A stretch of DNA of 64,000 bases from the NCBI RefSeq assembly GCF_000422965.1, contig NZ_AUHB01000006.1, positions 124,001 to 188,000 on the forward strand, given 5' to 3'. The translations under genes were made by a program, and so were the position numbers. Source of the stretch: Pleomorphomonas oryzae DSM 16300 (GTDB taxonomy: Bacteria; Pseudomonadota; Alphaproteobacteria; Rhizobiales; Pleomorphomonadaceae). The notes beneath the pieces were generated by a model. It saw nothing but the letters and a program-made list of their open reading frames with translations, did not search any database and was not told the DNA's origin. This document shows, piece after piece, positions 26,343 through 35,113 of the stretch; the first letter of the stretch is position 1; each line of letters starts with the position of its first letter.

Positions 26343-27236
26343 ATGGACGTGCTGCGCCTCAGAACGGATGTTGCCGAGCTGAAACTCTCGACACGAGGCG
26401 CAGCCGTCCTTGGCTGGGAGATCGACATGAGCGTCGGTCGCCGGCCTCTCTTGCGTCCGGCGCGTCATGGCGGTGACGGCGCTCCCGATGAGACCTCGGC
26501 TTTTCCGTTGGTGCCCTTCGGCAACCGCGTCGGCGGCAATGCCTTCAACTTTGAAGGCCGTGTCTATCAACTGACACCCAACGCTGGTGATCGATACCGC
26601 CTGCATGGTGACGGCTGGCTGTCCGATTGGAGCATTGAAGCGGGAACCGAAAGCAGCGCGACCCTCGTCCTGCGTCACAAAGCCGAAGCGGTCGCTCCGT
26701 GGGATTATGTCGCCCGACAGACGATCGCGCTCCACGGACGCAGCTTGGCGCTGACCCTGTCGGTCGAGAACACGGGCGCGATTGCCCTGCCCTTCGGTCT
26801 CGGCTGGCACCCTTATTTCCCGATGACCCCGCGCACGCGGTTGACGGCGCCCGCCTCTTCCATCTGGCTTGAAGGGGCCAATTATCTTCCCACCGAGGAA
26901 GTGCCTGTCACCGCCGACCTCGATTTCCGAAAGGTCGCGCCACTACCCGACGGGTGGGTCAACAACGGCTTCGAGGGCTGGAACGGTTGCGCCCGCATCG
27001 ATTGGCCGGAGCGTGGCCTGACGCTAACCATCGACGCCGATCCGATCTTTTCCCGCTACGTCGTCTATCGGCCTGATACCGCCCGCGATACAACCTACGC
27101 CGACGATTGGTTCTGCTTCGAGCCGATGACACACACGGTCGACGGCTTCAGGATGGCGGGCATGGGTGGCTTGGTGCCCCTTGCTCCCGGCGAGTGCCTC
27201 ACGGGCCGTATCCAGCTTGAAGCCGTGGTCCGTTAG
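26343..27236 (+). CDS. Aldose 1-epimerase (mutarotase) family protein
   Basis: A 297-residue galactose-mutarotase-like enzyme. Recognisable positions are PFGNRVGGNAF (~58), the LHGDGW loop (~86), the catalytic-type His in LGWHPYF (~156) and a C-terminal FCFEPMTH. It interconverts sugar anomers in the cytosol. Its position immediately downstream of the DUF5107/TPR gene, with a GGAGGA ribosome site at the junction, shows co-expression. Confidence 0.87.
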   Translation: MDVLRLRTDVAELKLSTRGAAVLGWEIDMSVGRRPLLRPARHGGDGAPDETSAFPLVPFGNRVGGNAFNFEGRVYQLTPNAGDRYRLHGDGWLSDWSIEAGTESSATLVLRHKAEAVAPWDYVARQTIALHGRSLALTLSVENTGAIALPFGLGWHPYFPMTPRTRLTAPASSIWLEGANYLPTEEVPVTADLDFRKVAPLPDGWVNNGFEGWNGCARIDWPERGLTLTIDADPIFSRYVVYRPDTARDTTYADDWFCFEPMTHTVDGFRMAGMGGLVPLAPGECLTGRIQLEAVVR

Positions 27237-27296
27237 CCGTCGGGCTGGTCAGCTGCGCTGTGTTATCCTGCCTTGGACGAACGGTAGAAAATCGGC

Positions 27297-28184
27297 ATGC
27301 AGGCGACGAGCATACATTCCTTCTGGGTCTCGACCGGCGGAGATGAGGGCGCACGTGGCGACGCTTCGCTGCTGTTCCCCTATTGGAGCTTCACCAAGGC
27401 CATCATCGCAATCTGCGCGCTGAAACTCTATGAGCGCGGCAAGGTCGAACTCGACGCCCATCTCGATGGCGAGCGCTACACGCTTCGACAGCTCCTGAAC
27501 CATACGGCCGGTTTGCCGGACTATTCCGCCCTTGCGAGCTACTCCAAGGCTGTCGCGGCCGATGAAGAGCCTTGGTCACCCGGTAAATTGCTCAGCGAGG
27601 CATTGGCGCAGGGCGAGTTGTTCGCTCCCGGGGAAGGCTGGTCCTACTCCAATGTCGGCTACCTGCTGGCGCGAGAATGGATCGAGACCGCCTCGGGACA
27701 GGGCCTTGCCGAGCTAGTTCAGGACATCGTCTGCCGTCCCCTCGGGCTGAAGAGCGTTGAGCTTGCAGTAACTCGCGAGCAATTCCAACACGTTCACTGG
27801 CGCGGCGCCCGGAGCTATCATCCCGGATGGGTTTATCACGGCTGTTTGGTAGGAACTGCCGAGGATGCTGCTCGGATTCTGCACGGCCTCCTCAGCGGCA
27901 AACTGCTGGATGCCAAATCGTTGGAGGACATGCTGCAACGCATTCCTCTCGGCGGAGCCTTGGAAGGACGCCCGTGGACGGATTGCGGCTACGGCCTTGG
28001 CCTCATGATTGGCAGCATGGGTGCTTCCGGACGAGCCATCGGCCACTCGGGAGGTGGCCCGTTCAGCACCAATGCCGTCTATCATTTTCCGGACCGCGCG
28101 CAGCCGATTACCGTGGCCAGTTTTAGCGACGACACAGCCGAGGGCCAGGCAGAGTTCGGAGCCGCCACACTTGCCCTAGCGTGA
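27297..28184 (+). CDS. Serine hydrolase of the beta-lactamase / D-Ala-D-Ala carboxypeptidase fold
   Basis: A 295-residue class C beta-lactamase-like protein without a signal peptide. The SxxK nucleophile motif is SFTK (~residue 31), the YxN motif is YSN (~118) and the third motif is HSGGGP (~254), typical of the esterase/EstB-like branch rather than true lactamases. LLNHTAGLPDY is the family hallmark. Cytosolic; substrate unknown. Confidence 0.82.
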   Translation: MQATSIHSFWVSTGGDEGARGDASLLFPYWSFTKAIIAICALKLYERGKVELDAHLDGERYTLRQLLNHTAGLPDYSALASYSKAVAADEEPWSPGKLLSEALAQGELFAPGEGWSYSNVGYLLAREWIETASGQGLAELVQDIVCRPLGLKSVELAVTREQFQHVHWRGARSYHPGWVYHGCLVGTAEDAARILHGLLSGKLLDAKSLEDMLQRIPLGGALEGRPWTDCGYGLGLMIGSMGASGRAIGHSGGGPFSTNAVYHFPDRAQPITVASFSDDTAEGQAEFGAATLALA

Positions 28185-28364
28185 TCAGGGCCTCTCGGGC
28201 GGCATAAACATCAAAGCGTCCACCGAGAATCTCTCTGCCTAATCTGGAAAAATCTCGAGCGATGCATTAGCTTCACTTGAAAATAGCGTGTGCTGCGTGC
28301 GCTACGGGGAGCCCGAAATCGACGGAGACTTCGATCAACCTTCCAACTATGGGAGCGGGAATCC

Positions 28365-29561
28365 ATGTCTTTGCCGATCAACCCAGGGCGCATCCAGTCG
28401 ACGCTTCGCCGTTTCCTCGATAACGAGGCGTCAGGCGGCCTGGTTTTGATGGCTGTCGCCGCGCTGGCCATATTGACGGCCAACTCGCCCTTGGCAGAAG
28501 CCTACTTCCACGGCCTTCATGTCTACATTGGCCCCCTCAGCGTCCAACACTGGGTCAATGACGCCCTGATGGCCCTGTTCTTTCTGCTTGTCGGTTTGGA
28601 GATCAAGCGGGAGATGCTGGACGGCCAGCTTTCGAGCTGGAGCCGGCGCATTCTGCCCGGCGCTGCCGCGGCGGGCGGAATGTTGTTTCCCGCCCTGATC
28701 TACGTCGGGCTGAACCTGAACCATCCGGAAGCACTGAGAGGTTGGGCGATACCGACGGCAACCGACATTGCCTTCGCTCTCGGCGTGATCTCGCTGTTCG
28801 GCTCCCGCGTTCCGAGCTCGCTCAAGATCTTTCTCGCGGCGCTAGCCATCATCGACGACCTTGGCGCCGTCATCGTCATCGCGCTGTTTTACACCGGCGG
28901 GCTCAACTTGATGGCGCTCGGTGGTGCCGCTGTCGTTCTTGCTGCGCTTTACGGGCTGAACCGCGCCAAGATAACGGCGCTATGGCCATATCTGGCGTTG
29001 GGGCTGGTGCTCTGGGTGCTGGTGTTTGCTTCCGGCATCCATGCCACACTGGCTGGCGTCATGCTTGCCCTGACGATTCCGCTGAAACCAACGCCCGGTG
29101 CGCCGGAAGCGCAGCATGCGGAGTCGCCGCTTCATCGGCTTGAGAACGCCCTCCACAAGCCGGTCGCCTTCGTGATCGTTCCGATATTCGGTTTCGCTAA
29201 CGCGGGCGTTTCGCTTGCCGGCGTTTCAATGGACCTGTTTACCGAGCCGCTAACCATGGGCATCGCGACGGGTCTGATGCTGGGGAAACTGGTCGGCGTC
29301 GTCGGAACCGTCGCCCTCATGGTCAAGCTTGGCCTGGCCCACCTTCCGGCAAAGGCCAGTTGGGGCCAGATGATCGGAACGGCATTGTTGTGTGGCATCG
29401 GCTTTACAATGTCGCTGTTCATCGGATTGCTCGCTTTCAACGATCCAGCCGTCCAAGATCACGTCAAGATCGGCATCCTCATCGGCTCACTCATATCTGG
29501 CGTGCTCGGGGCGCTCTTCCTGGCTATCTTCGGGCGGCGCGGCGCAAAGCTCGCAACCTGA
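28365..29561 (+). CDS. nhaA: Na+/H+ antiporter NhaA
   Basis: A 398-residue, ~12-TM antiporter. The pair of aspartates essential for ion exchange is in AIIDDLGAVIVIALFY (~residues 163-164), with the earlier TDIAFALGV motif intact. ATG 28365 (MSLPINP) has a GGGAG ribosome site. It exports Na+ in exchange for H+ and supports pH and salt tolerance. Length and motifs agree with the family. Confidence 0.94.
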   Translation: MSLPINPGRIQSTLRRFLDNEASGGLVLMAVAALAILTANSPLAEAYFHGLHVYIGPLSVQHWVNDALMALFFLLVGLEIKREMLDGQLSSWSRRILPGAAAAGGMLFPALIYVGLNLNHPEALRGWAIPTATDIAFALGVISLFGSRVPSSLKIFLAALAIIDDLGAVIVIALFYTGGLNLMALGGAAVVLAALYGLNRAKITALWPYLALGLVLWVLVFASGIHATLAGVMLALTIPLKPTPGAPEAQHAESPLHRLENALHKPVAFVIVPIFGFANAGVSLAGVSMDLFTEPLTMGIATGLMLGKLVGVVGTVALMVKLGLAHLPAKASWGQMIGTALLCGIGFTMSLFIGLLAFNDPAVQDHVKIGILIGSLISGVLGALFLAIFGRRGAKLAT

Positions 29562-30080
29562 GCATCATTTCGACTTCGGACGGTAGACGATTTACCCTCA
29601 AACGGGGGACCATTGTCGATCTGGCCCACTACCTACAATTTCGGAACAATTAATCCAAACCGTAGATATTCATACACGTATAGCAATCCGCGTGACGCCC
29701 GGATTTCCCATATTTCAATACTACGATTGGCTCATATGAAGCAATATATGGATCGTTGACACAAATTTTTGGAATACATAGTCTATATGCTGAAGTTGTA
29801 AAAAACGATTCACAGAGGGTATCCTCCATGTGGTTCGAGCGCAAATCGACTGACTTCCTGAAGCAGGTTTTGCGATTACAACGCAATTGAGACGAGCCAA
29901 ACAAAGTAATTTTTCCTACTGACACCTAGATCTTCAGTTGAAAGCGCAGCGGCGCGTCATGAGCGTAGTATTCGACATTGGTATAGCGAAAGGCGGCAGG
30001 TATCGGGGCGCGCTTCCTGCGCCTAGACCCTGGTGGCAGTCAGCCGTCATTGGTCCAGATAGCGCCAAAGGAGACAGGCC
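29562..30080. other. AT-rich intergenic region upstream of a sugar ABC operon
   Basis: A 519-base stretch, markedly more AT-rich at 29640-29930 than the surrounding coding DNA. It contains a consensus -35 box TTGACA at 29756-29761 (weak TAGTCT 17 bases on) and a 20-codon frame at 29828-29890 with an AGAGGG ribosome site. The end carries AAAGGAGA before the ABC ATPase start. No convincing longer gene is present; a 91-codon frame on the minus strand lacks any recognisable protein features. Confidence 0.5.
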
Positions 30081-31598
30081 ATGATGCCTCCCCTGCTCGA
30101 GATGCGAGGCATCGCCAAAAGCTTCAACCGGAATCCCGTGCTGGACAATGTGAACCTGACGGTCGGCCGCGGCGAAGTGCATGCTCTGATGGGCGAGAAC
30201 GGTGCCGGCAAATCGACGCTGATGAAGATCCTCATGGGCATGCTCCCGGCAGATGCCGGTGAGATCCGGCTCGAAGGGCAACTATTCAGTCCGCACAATC
30301 CGCGCGATGCGATGAACCATGGCCTTGCCATGATTCATCAGGAGCTGAACCCGGTACTCGATATGGAAGTGGCCGAGAATGTCTTCCTCGGCCGCGAGAT
30401 CCGCCGTTTCGGACGTGGCCCTTTTGGTGTGGTCAACCTCGGCGCCATGCGCCAGGGCTGCCAGGAGCTGTTCGACCGTTTCGCCATACCCTTGAGTCCA
30501 TCGGCCCGCATGCGCGATCTGTCGGTAGCCCAGATGCAGTTGGTCGAGATCGTCAAGGCCATCTCGCTGTCGTCGAAGGTCGTCATCATGGACGAGCCGA
30601 CCTCGGCCATCACCGAACGCGAAGTGGCGATCCTTTTCCGGCAGATCGATGCCCTGCGCGCCCACGGCGTGTCGATCATCTATATCTCCCATAAACTCGA
30701 TGAGATCTTCCAGATCGCCGACCGCATCTCCGTAATGCGCGACGGCGTGCTTGTGGCCTCCGACGCCACCTCGGCCTTCGATCGCAAGACCGTCATTCGC
30801 CACATGGTCGGTCGCGAGATCACCAATTACATCCCGAAGGAAACGGTGCCGATCGGCGACGTGGTGCTCGAGGTGCGTCATCTTTCCTGGGGCCAGCGCG
30901 TGCGCGATGTCTCGTTTTCGGTTCGCGCCGGTGAGATCCTCGGCATTGCCGGACTGGTTGGCGCAGGACGTAGCGAAACGGTGGAGACGCTCTTCGGCAT
31001 CCGGCCCGCGACCTCCGGTGAGATCCTCATCCGCGGCCGACCCCAGCCCATTCACAGTCCAGGCGCCGCCATCGCGCACGGGCTGGCATTGGTCACCGAA
31101 GACCGCAAGATGACCGGGCTCAACCTGCTCGGCACGGTCGAGGAAAACATCTCACTCGCCGCGATCGGTCGGCTTGCCCGTTACGGCGTGATCCGGAAGG
31201 GGCAGGAACACGCGCTAGCCGAGGACAACATCGCCCGGCTACGCATCAAAACCTGGTCGCGCGACGCTCTGGTCTCGTCTCTTTCCGGTGGCAACCAGCA
31301 GAAGGTGGTGCTGGCCAAATGGCTGGTCACGCAACCCGACGTCATCATTCTCGATGAGCCGACGCGCGGCATCGACGTCGGTGCCAAGCGCGACATCTAT
31401 CTGCTGATCGGTGAACTGGCTAGCCAGGGCAAGGCGGTGATCGTCATTTCATCGGAGCTCATCGAGATCATGGGATTGGCCGATCGCATCCTGGTCATGG
31501 CCGAAGGACAGATAACCGGCGAGCTCGGCCGCGACACCTTTACCCAGGAACGGATCATGGAATTTGCTACGCCCACCAACGAGGTTCGTCATGTCTGA
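30081..31598 (+). CDS. Sugar ABC transporter ATP-binding protein (RbsA/MglA type)
   Basis: A 505-residue protein with two ABC domains, typical of CUT2 importers. First Walker A GENGAGKST (~40) and signature-like LSVAQMQLVEI (~146); the second domain has a degenerate GLVGAGRSE and a proper LSGGNQQKVVLAKWL signature (~401) and ILDEPTRGIDVGAK. First gene of a three-gene importer; its TGA overlaps the permease ATG. Confidence 0.93.
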   Translation: MMPPLLEMRGIAKSFNRNPVLDNVNLTVGRGEVHALMGENGAGKSTLMKILMGMLPADAGEIRLEGQLFSPHNPRDAMNHGLAMIHQELNPVLDMEVAENVFLGREIRRFGRGPFGVVNLGAMRQGCQELFDRFAIPLSPSARMRDLSVAQMQLVEIVKAISLSSKVVIMDEPTSAITEREVAILFRQIDALRAHGVSIIYISHKLDEIFQIADRISVMRDGVLVASDATSAFDRKTVIRHMVGREITNYIPKETVPIGDVVLEVRHLSWGQRVRDVSFSVRAGEILGIAGLVGAGRSETVETLFGIRPATSGEILIRGRPQPIHSPGAAIAHGLALVTEDRKMTGLNLLGTVEENISLAAIGRLARYGVIRKGQEHALAEDNIARLRIKTWSRDALVSSLSGGNQQKVVLAKWLVTQPDVIILDEPTRGIDVGAKRDIYLLIGELASQGKAVIVISSELIEIMGLADRILVMAEGQITGELGRDTFTQERIMEFATPTNEVRHV

Positions 31599-32556
31599 GC
31601 GGCGCCGGGGAACATACGGTCGCGGTCAGTTTTTCCAGGATTTCGGACTGATCCTGATCTTTCTTGCCGTCGTGGGCGTATTGGTGGTGCTGTCGCCGGA
31701 TGCCTTCGCGCGCCCTGCCAATCTGATCGGCATCATCAAGCAGGCCTCGATCAACGGCGTGCTGGCCATGGGCATGACGTTTGTCATCATCTCCGGCGGC
31801 ATCGATTTGTCCGTCGGCTCCATCGTTGCTTTCACAGGCGTCGTTGCCGCCAGCTTCGCTCATCCCGACGAGTACCCCCTCGCTCTGGCGATTGTCGCGC
31901 CGATGCTACTGGGCGCCTTGATCGGCGCCGTCAACGGCGCCTCGGTCGCCTATGGCGGCATCCCGTCGTTCATCGTCACGCTGGCATCGATGATCGTTTT
32001 CCGCGGCGCCGCGCTGATTACCTCCGATGGTTCGCCGGTGTTCGGCGTTTCCGACGCCTTCGAGGAGATCGCCGGCGGTTTCGTGGCCGGTTACCTGCCC
32101 TACCTGCCGATCTATTTCATCGTCGTGGCCGGCCTCAGCGCTTTCGTGCTGAAGGCAACCGTATTCGGTCGCCGGGTCTATGCCATCGGCGGCAATGCAA
32201 CGGCCGCCGCCGTGTCGGGCATCAATGTCAAGGCAACGCTGACCGGCGTCTACATGATCTCCGGCGCCTTGGCCGGTCTTGCCGGCCTGCTCCTCGCCTC
32301 GCGTACCGTTTCGGGCAGCCCCACCGCCGGCGAGGGCTATGAGCTCAACGCCATCGCTGCCGTGATCATCGGTGGCGTCAGCATGACCGGTGGTGTCGGC
32401 CGTTGGTACGGTCCGGTCATCGGTGCGCTGCTGATTGCCGTGATCGGCAACGGGCTCGATATCCTCAACGTGTCATCCTACTACCAGCTCGTCATTCAGG
32501 GCTTGATCATCTACTTCGCCGTGCTTGCCGACATCAAAGGCAAAGCCGGGCGTTGA
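31591..32556 (+). CDS. Sugar ABC transporter permease (RbsC type)
   Basis: A 321-residue CUT2 permease with 8-10 membrane segments. The signature GGIDLSVGSIVAFTGVVAA and the C-terminal loop GGVSMTGGVG are typical of the ribose/xylose/galactose group. ATG 31591 overlaps the end of the ATPase gene by 8 bases. Confidence 0.92.
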   Translation: MSERRRGTYGRGQFFQDFGLILIFLAVVGVLVVLSPDAFARPANLIGIIKQASINGVLAMGMTFVIISGGIDLSVGSIVAFTGVVAASFAHPDEYPLALAIVAPMLLGALIGAVNGASVAYGGIPSFIVTLASMIVFRGAALITSDGSPVFGVSDAFEEIAGGFVAGYLPYLPIYFIVVAGLSAFVLKATVFGRRVYAIGGNATAAAVSGINVKATLTGVYMISGALAGLAGLLLASRTVSGSPTAGEGYELNAIAAVIIGGVSMTGGVGRWYGPVIGALLIAVIGNGLDILNVSSYYQLVIQGLIIYFAVLADIKGKAGR

Positions 32557-32624
32557 GAAGGCGTGTCCCGGGGAGGAACGTCGGGACAGCGCATGGACCG
32601 AACGAAGGTCACAAGGAGGAAACA

Positions 32625-33566
32625 ATGAAGAAAACGCTTGTCTGCCTAGCCGCCATGACGCTCGGTGCCACCCTGTCCTGGGCGCCGTCCGTATTGTCAG
32701 CCGAACTCAAGGCCAAGCCGGAGCAGAAATATGCCCTGCTGATGAGCCATATGGACAACGAGTTCACCATCCAGCTGTCCGGCGCCGTCAAGGACAAGGC
32801 CAAGGAGCTCGACGCCAAGCTGACGGTATTCGATGCGCGCAACGAAATCGCCAAGCAGATCAGCCAGGTTGAGACGGCCGTCACCCAGGGTTACACCGGC
32901 ATCCTGATCGAGCCGGTCGCCGTGGACGGGCTTGGGCCGGCTCTCGGCGCCGCCAAGAAGGCCGGCATCGGCGTCATCAACCTCAATCAGAAGGTCTCCG
33001 ACACCTCGGTGATCGACTCCTATGTCGGCGCCAACCCCGTCGAGGGCGGCCAGATCGAGATGGAGTTCATCGCCAAGGCGATCGGCGGCAAGGGCAATGT
33101 CGCCTTCCTGCTTGGGCCGCTCGGCTCGGATGCGCAGATCGGTCGCACGCAGGGCTATGAGAACGTCCTGAAGAACTATCCGGACATCAAGGTCGTCTAC
33201 AAGCAGACCGCCAACTGGCGCACCGACCAAGCTCTCAAGCTGACGGAAAACTGGCTGCAGACCGGGACCGAACTCGCCGCCGTCGTCTCCAACAATGACG
33301 ATATGGCGCTTGGTGCCGTCAAGGCCGCCAAGGACGCCCAACTGATCGGCAAGATCAAGATTGCCGGCCTCGATGCCGCTCCGAACGCTCTCGCCGCCGT
33401 CAAGAACGGGACCATGGACGCCACGGTGTCTCAGAACACCATCGAGCAGGGTCTCATGGGCATGGAAGCTCTGGTCAAGCTCGCCAACGGCGAGAAGATT
33501 GAGCCGGTGATCACCGTGCCGCACGCCCTGATCACCAAGGAAAACGTCGCCAAGTTCATGAAGTAG
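32625..33566 (+). CDS. Sugar ABC transporter substrate-binding protein (RbsB/Peripla_BP_4)
   Basis: A 313-residue periplasmic binding protein. ATG 32625 follows a near-perfect AAGGAGGA ribosome site; a ~25-residue signal peptide ends VLSAEL. The mature protein shows the two-lobed Peripla_BP_4 pattern (QKYALLMSHMDNEFTIQLSG; AVVSNNDDMALGAV; IAGLDAAPNAL). The ligand is probably a pentose or polyol but cannot be fixed from sequence. No catabolic genes are linked. Confidence 0.92.
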   Translation: MKKTLVCLAAMTLGATLSWAPSVLSAELKAKPEQKYALLMSHMDNEFTIQLSGAVKDKAKELDAKLTVFDARNEIAKQISQVETAVTQGYTGILIEPVAVDGLGPALGAAKKAGIGVINLNQKVSDTSVIDSYVGANPVEGGQIEMEFIAKAIGGKGNVAFLLGPLGSDAQIGRTQGYENVLKNYPDIKVVYKQTANWRTDQALKLTENWLQTGTELAAVVSNNDDMALGAVKAAKDAQLIGKIKIAGLDAAPNALAAVKNGTMDATVSQNTIEQGLMGMEALVKLANGEKIEPVITVPHALITKENVAKFMK

Positions 33567-33593
33567 CATCGACTCCAAATCGGACTAACGCGG

Positions 33594-33626
33594 CGGCCGT
33601 GGTGTCAACGATCGACACCACGGCCG
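33594..33626. terminator. Bidirectional terminator hairpin
   Basis: Perfect 13-base arms (CGGCCGTGGTGTC / GACACCACGGCCG) with a 7-base loop, followed on + by TTCTTC. It lies between the end of the sugar importer and the convergent aspartyl-tRNA synthetase gene. Confidence 0.85.
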
Positions 33627-33651
33627 TTCTTCATGCGTCACCTCGCCTGAT

Positions 33652-34968
33652 CTAGGGACGCAAGCGTTTGGGTGTTCGACTGAGAAGGGTCACTTCACGA
33701 ATACTGGTTGCCCCGAGCAGACGCATGAGCAGGCGTGCGAGACCGACGCCCATTCCTCCATGTGGAGGGCAGCCGAAGCGGAAGAAATCGAGGTAATCGG
33801 AGAGTGCGTCCAGCTGATACCCTCGTTCAGTCGCCTGCGCCAACAGCCGCTCGTATCGATGCTCTCTCTGAGCTCCTGTCGTCACTTCCAGGCCGCGCCA
33901 CAAGAGATCGAATCCCTTGGTAAGGTGAGGCTGGTCTTCCCGGCGCATATGATAAAAAGCGCGGCTGCTGGCAGGATAATCTGTGATGAACAGGAATTCG
34001 TGCCCCGTCTCGCTCGCCATGTGTCCGGCGAGGAGCCGCTCGCCGTCGCTGTCGAGATCGTCGTCCTTGGGAAAAACATGACCGAGCTTTCGCAAACGCT
34101 CACGTGCTTCGTCGAAGGTGACCTTGGGGAAAGGCAGGATCGGCGGCAGGACCTCGACGCCAAAGAGCCGTTGAATGTCTTCGCCATGGGCCTCAACGAC
34201 GGCCGAGATGGCGTGAGCAAGCCATCTCTCCTCGATCGCCATGAGTTCGTAATGATCCTCGATCCAGCCGACCTCCATATCGAGGGAGGTGAACTCCGTC
34301 TCGTGCCGCGCCGTAAAGGACGGTTCGGCGCGGAAGGCAGGGCCGACTTCAAACACCCTGTCCAATCCCCCGGCGATGGCCATCTGTTTGTAGAATTGGG
34401 GAGACTGGGCGAGAAAGGCGGTGGCTCCGAAGTACTTCACGGCAAAGACTTCGGCACCGGATTCGCTGAAGGTCCCCATCAGCTTGGGCGAATGGATTTC
34501 GCAGAACCCATGATCCCGCCAGAACGAACGCATCGCTTGCTCTAGCGTGGTTTGGACTGCGAATACGAGTTGTTGCGCCGGATAGCGTAGGCTGACCTGC
34601 CGATGATCGATCCACTTCTCAAGCCCGGATTCCTCGGTGATCGGCAAAGGAGACTGGGCGAGACCACAAATCTCCACGCCGTCGAGGCTGATTTCCAGAC
34701 CGCCGAGCTTGACGCTCGGGGCGGCGACCACCACCCCGATCACTCGCACCGCGCTTTCGAGCGTGAGGATGTCGAGGCTCCGGCCCAGACTGCCATCATC
34801 CTTGCTCTGAACGAGCTGGACCGTGCCGCTCGGGTCGCGAAGGATGAGAAAGCGCATTCGCTTCTGGTCGCGAATGGACTCCATGAAGCCGCAAAGCTTC
34901 ACCCGCCGCCCGATAAGGGAGGGCAACTCGGAAACAAAGGCTCGCGGCAATTCTGCTTGAAATGACAT
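33652..34968 (-). CDS. Archaeal-type aspartyl-tRNA synthetase (probable Asp-tRNA(Asn/Asp) ligase, AspRS2)
   Basis: A 438-residue class IIb synthetase, the size of archaeal/eukaryal-type AspRS and much shorter than the ~590-residue bacterial AspS, as it lacks the GAD insertion. An OB-fold anticodon domain (~15-110) precedes the catalytic core. Motif 2 is GPAFRAEP then RHETEF; motif 3 is GMGVGLARLLMR. The FDLLWRGLEVTTGAQREHRYE segment (here in part) is the aspartate-specific form, not the AsnRS form. ATG 34968 has a CAGGAGAG ribosome site. The leader encodes three Asn codons and alternative hairpins, so the enzyme is probably used to charge tRNA(Asn) with Asp for GatCAB. A backup or inhibitor-resistant AspRS is the alternative. 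Confidence 0.9.
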   Translation of the reverse strand: MSFQAELPRAFVSELPSLIGRRVKLCGFMESIRDQKRMRFLILRDPSGTVQLVQSKDDGSLGRSLDILTLESAVRVIGVVVAAPSVKLGGLEISLDGVEICGLAQSPLPITEESGLEKWIDHRQVSLRYPAQQLVFAVQTTLEQAMRSFWRDHGFCEIHSPKLMGTFSESGAEVFAVKYFGATAFLAQSPQFYKQMAIAGGLDRVFEVGPAFRAEPSFTARHETEFTSLDMEVGWIEDHYELMAIEERWLAHAISAVVEAHGEDIQRLFGVEVLPPILPFPKVTFDEARERLRKLGHVFPKDDDLDSDGERLLAGHMASETGHEFLFITDYPASSRAFYHMRREDQPHLTKGFDLLWRGLEVTTGAQREHRYERLLAQATERGYQLDALSDYLDFFRFGCPPHGGMGVGLARLLMRLLGATSIREVTLLSRTPKRLRP

Positions 34969-35014
34969 GACTCTCTCCTGAAACGGAAACCGGATCGGAG
35001 AAGCCAAGACACCA

Positions 35015-35100
35015 AGCCCGTCCGAAACCGGCGGGGCTGTGGTGATCCATGAGCTAGCTCTGTTAAGCGCGCACAGCATCCACGACCCCGGAGGGGCCGT
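35015..35100 (-). promoter_or_regulatory. Ribosome-mediated transcription attenuator of the aspS2 gene
   Basis: On the minus strand three competing structures can be drawn. Pause hairpin 35082-35100: ACGGCCCC with GGGGTCGT. Antiterminator: CGGGGTCGTGG (35080-35090) with CCACAGCCCCG (35032-35042), 10 of 11 positions pair including one G-T. Terminator-like hairpin 35015-35038: AGCCC-GCCG with CGG-CGGGCT, a single bulge on each side. The T-tract after it is weak (TGGTGTCTTGG). The first hairpin begins at the last Asn codon of the leader peptide, the arrangement of amino-acid operon attenuators. Confidence 0.7.
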
Positions 35101-35113
35101 TATTGTTGACCAT
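35063..35113 (-). CDS. Leader peptide with three consecutive Asn codons (attenuation sensor)
   Basis: A 16-residue frame, MVNNNGPSGVVDAVRA, with codons AAC AAT AAC in a row, ending 94 bases before aspS2. No ribosome site precedes this ATG. An in-frame ATG at 35134 extends it by seven residues; a TTTACT/TAGATG pair 18 bases apart lies just upstream, so a leaderless message starting near 35134 is possible, as known for rhizobial trpL. Stalling at the Asn codons when Asn-tRNA(Asn) is scarce would free the antiterminator. Confidence 0.7.
   Translation of the reverse strand: MVNNNGPSGVVDAVRA

Noticed and set aside
27297-28184. True class C beta-lactamase
   Set aside because: No signal peptide and an HSGGGP third motif in place of KTG; better a cytosolic esterase/peptidase of the same fold.
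29650-29925. 91-codon frame on the - strand in the AT-rich region
   Set aside because: No ribosome site or protein-like features; long frames in this short AT-rich stretch are easily accidental.
33652-34968. Annotation as asparaginyl-tRNA synthetase
   Set aside because: The leader reads Asn codons, but the catalytic segment FDL..RG.E..TGAQREH is the AspRS form and motif 2 lacks the AsnRS pattern.
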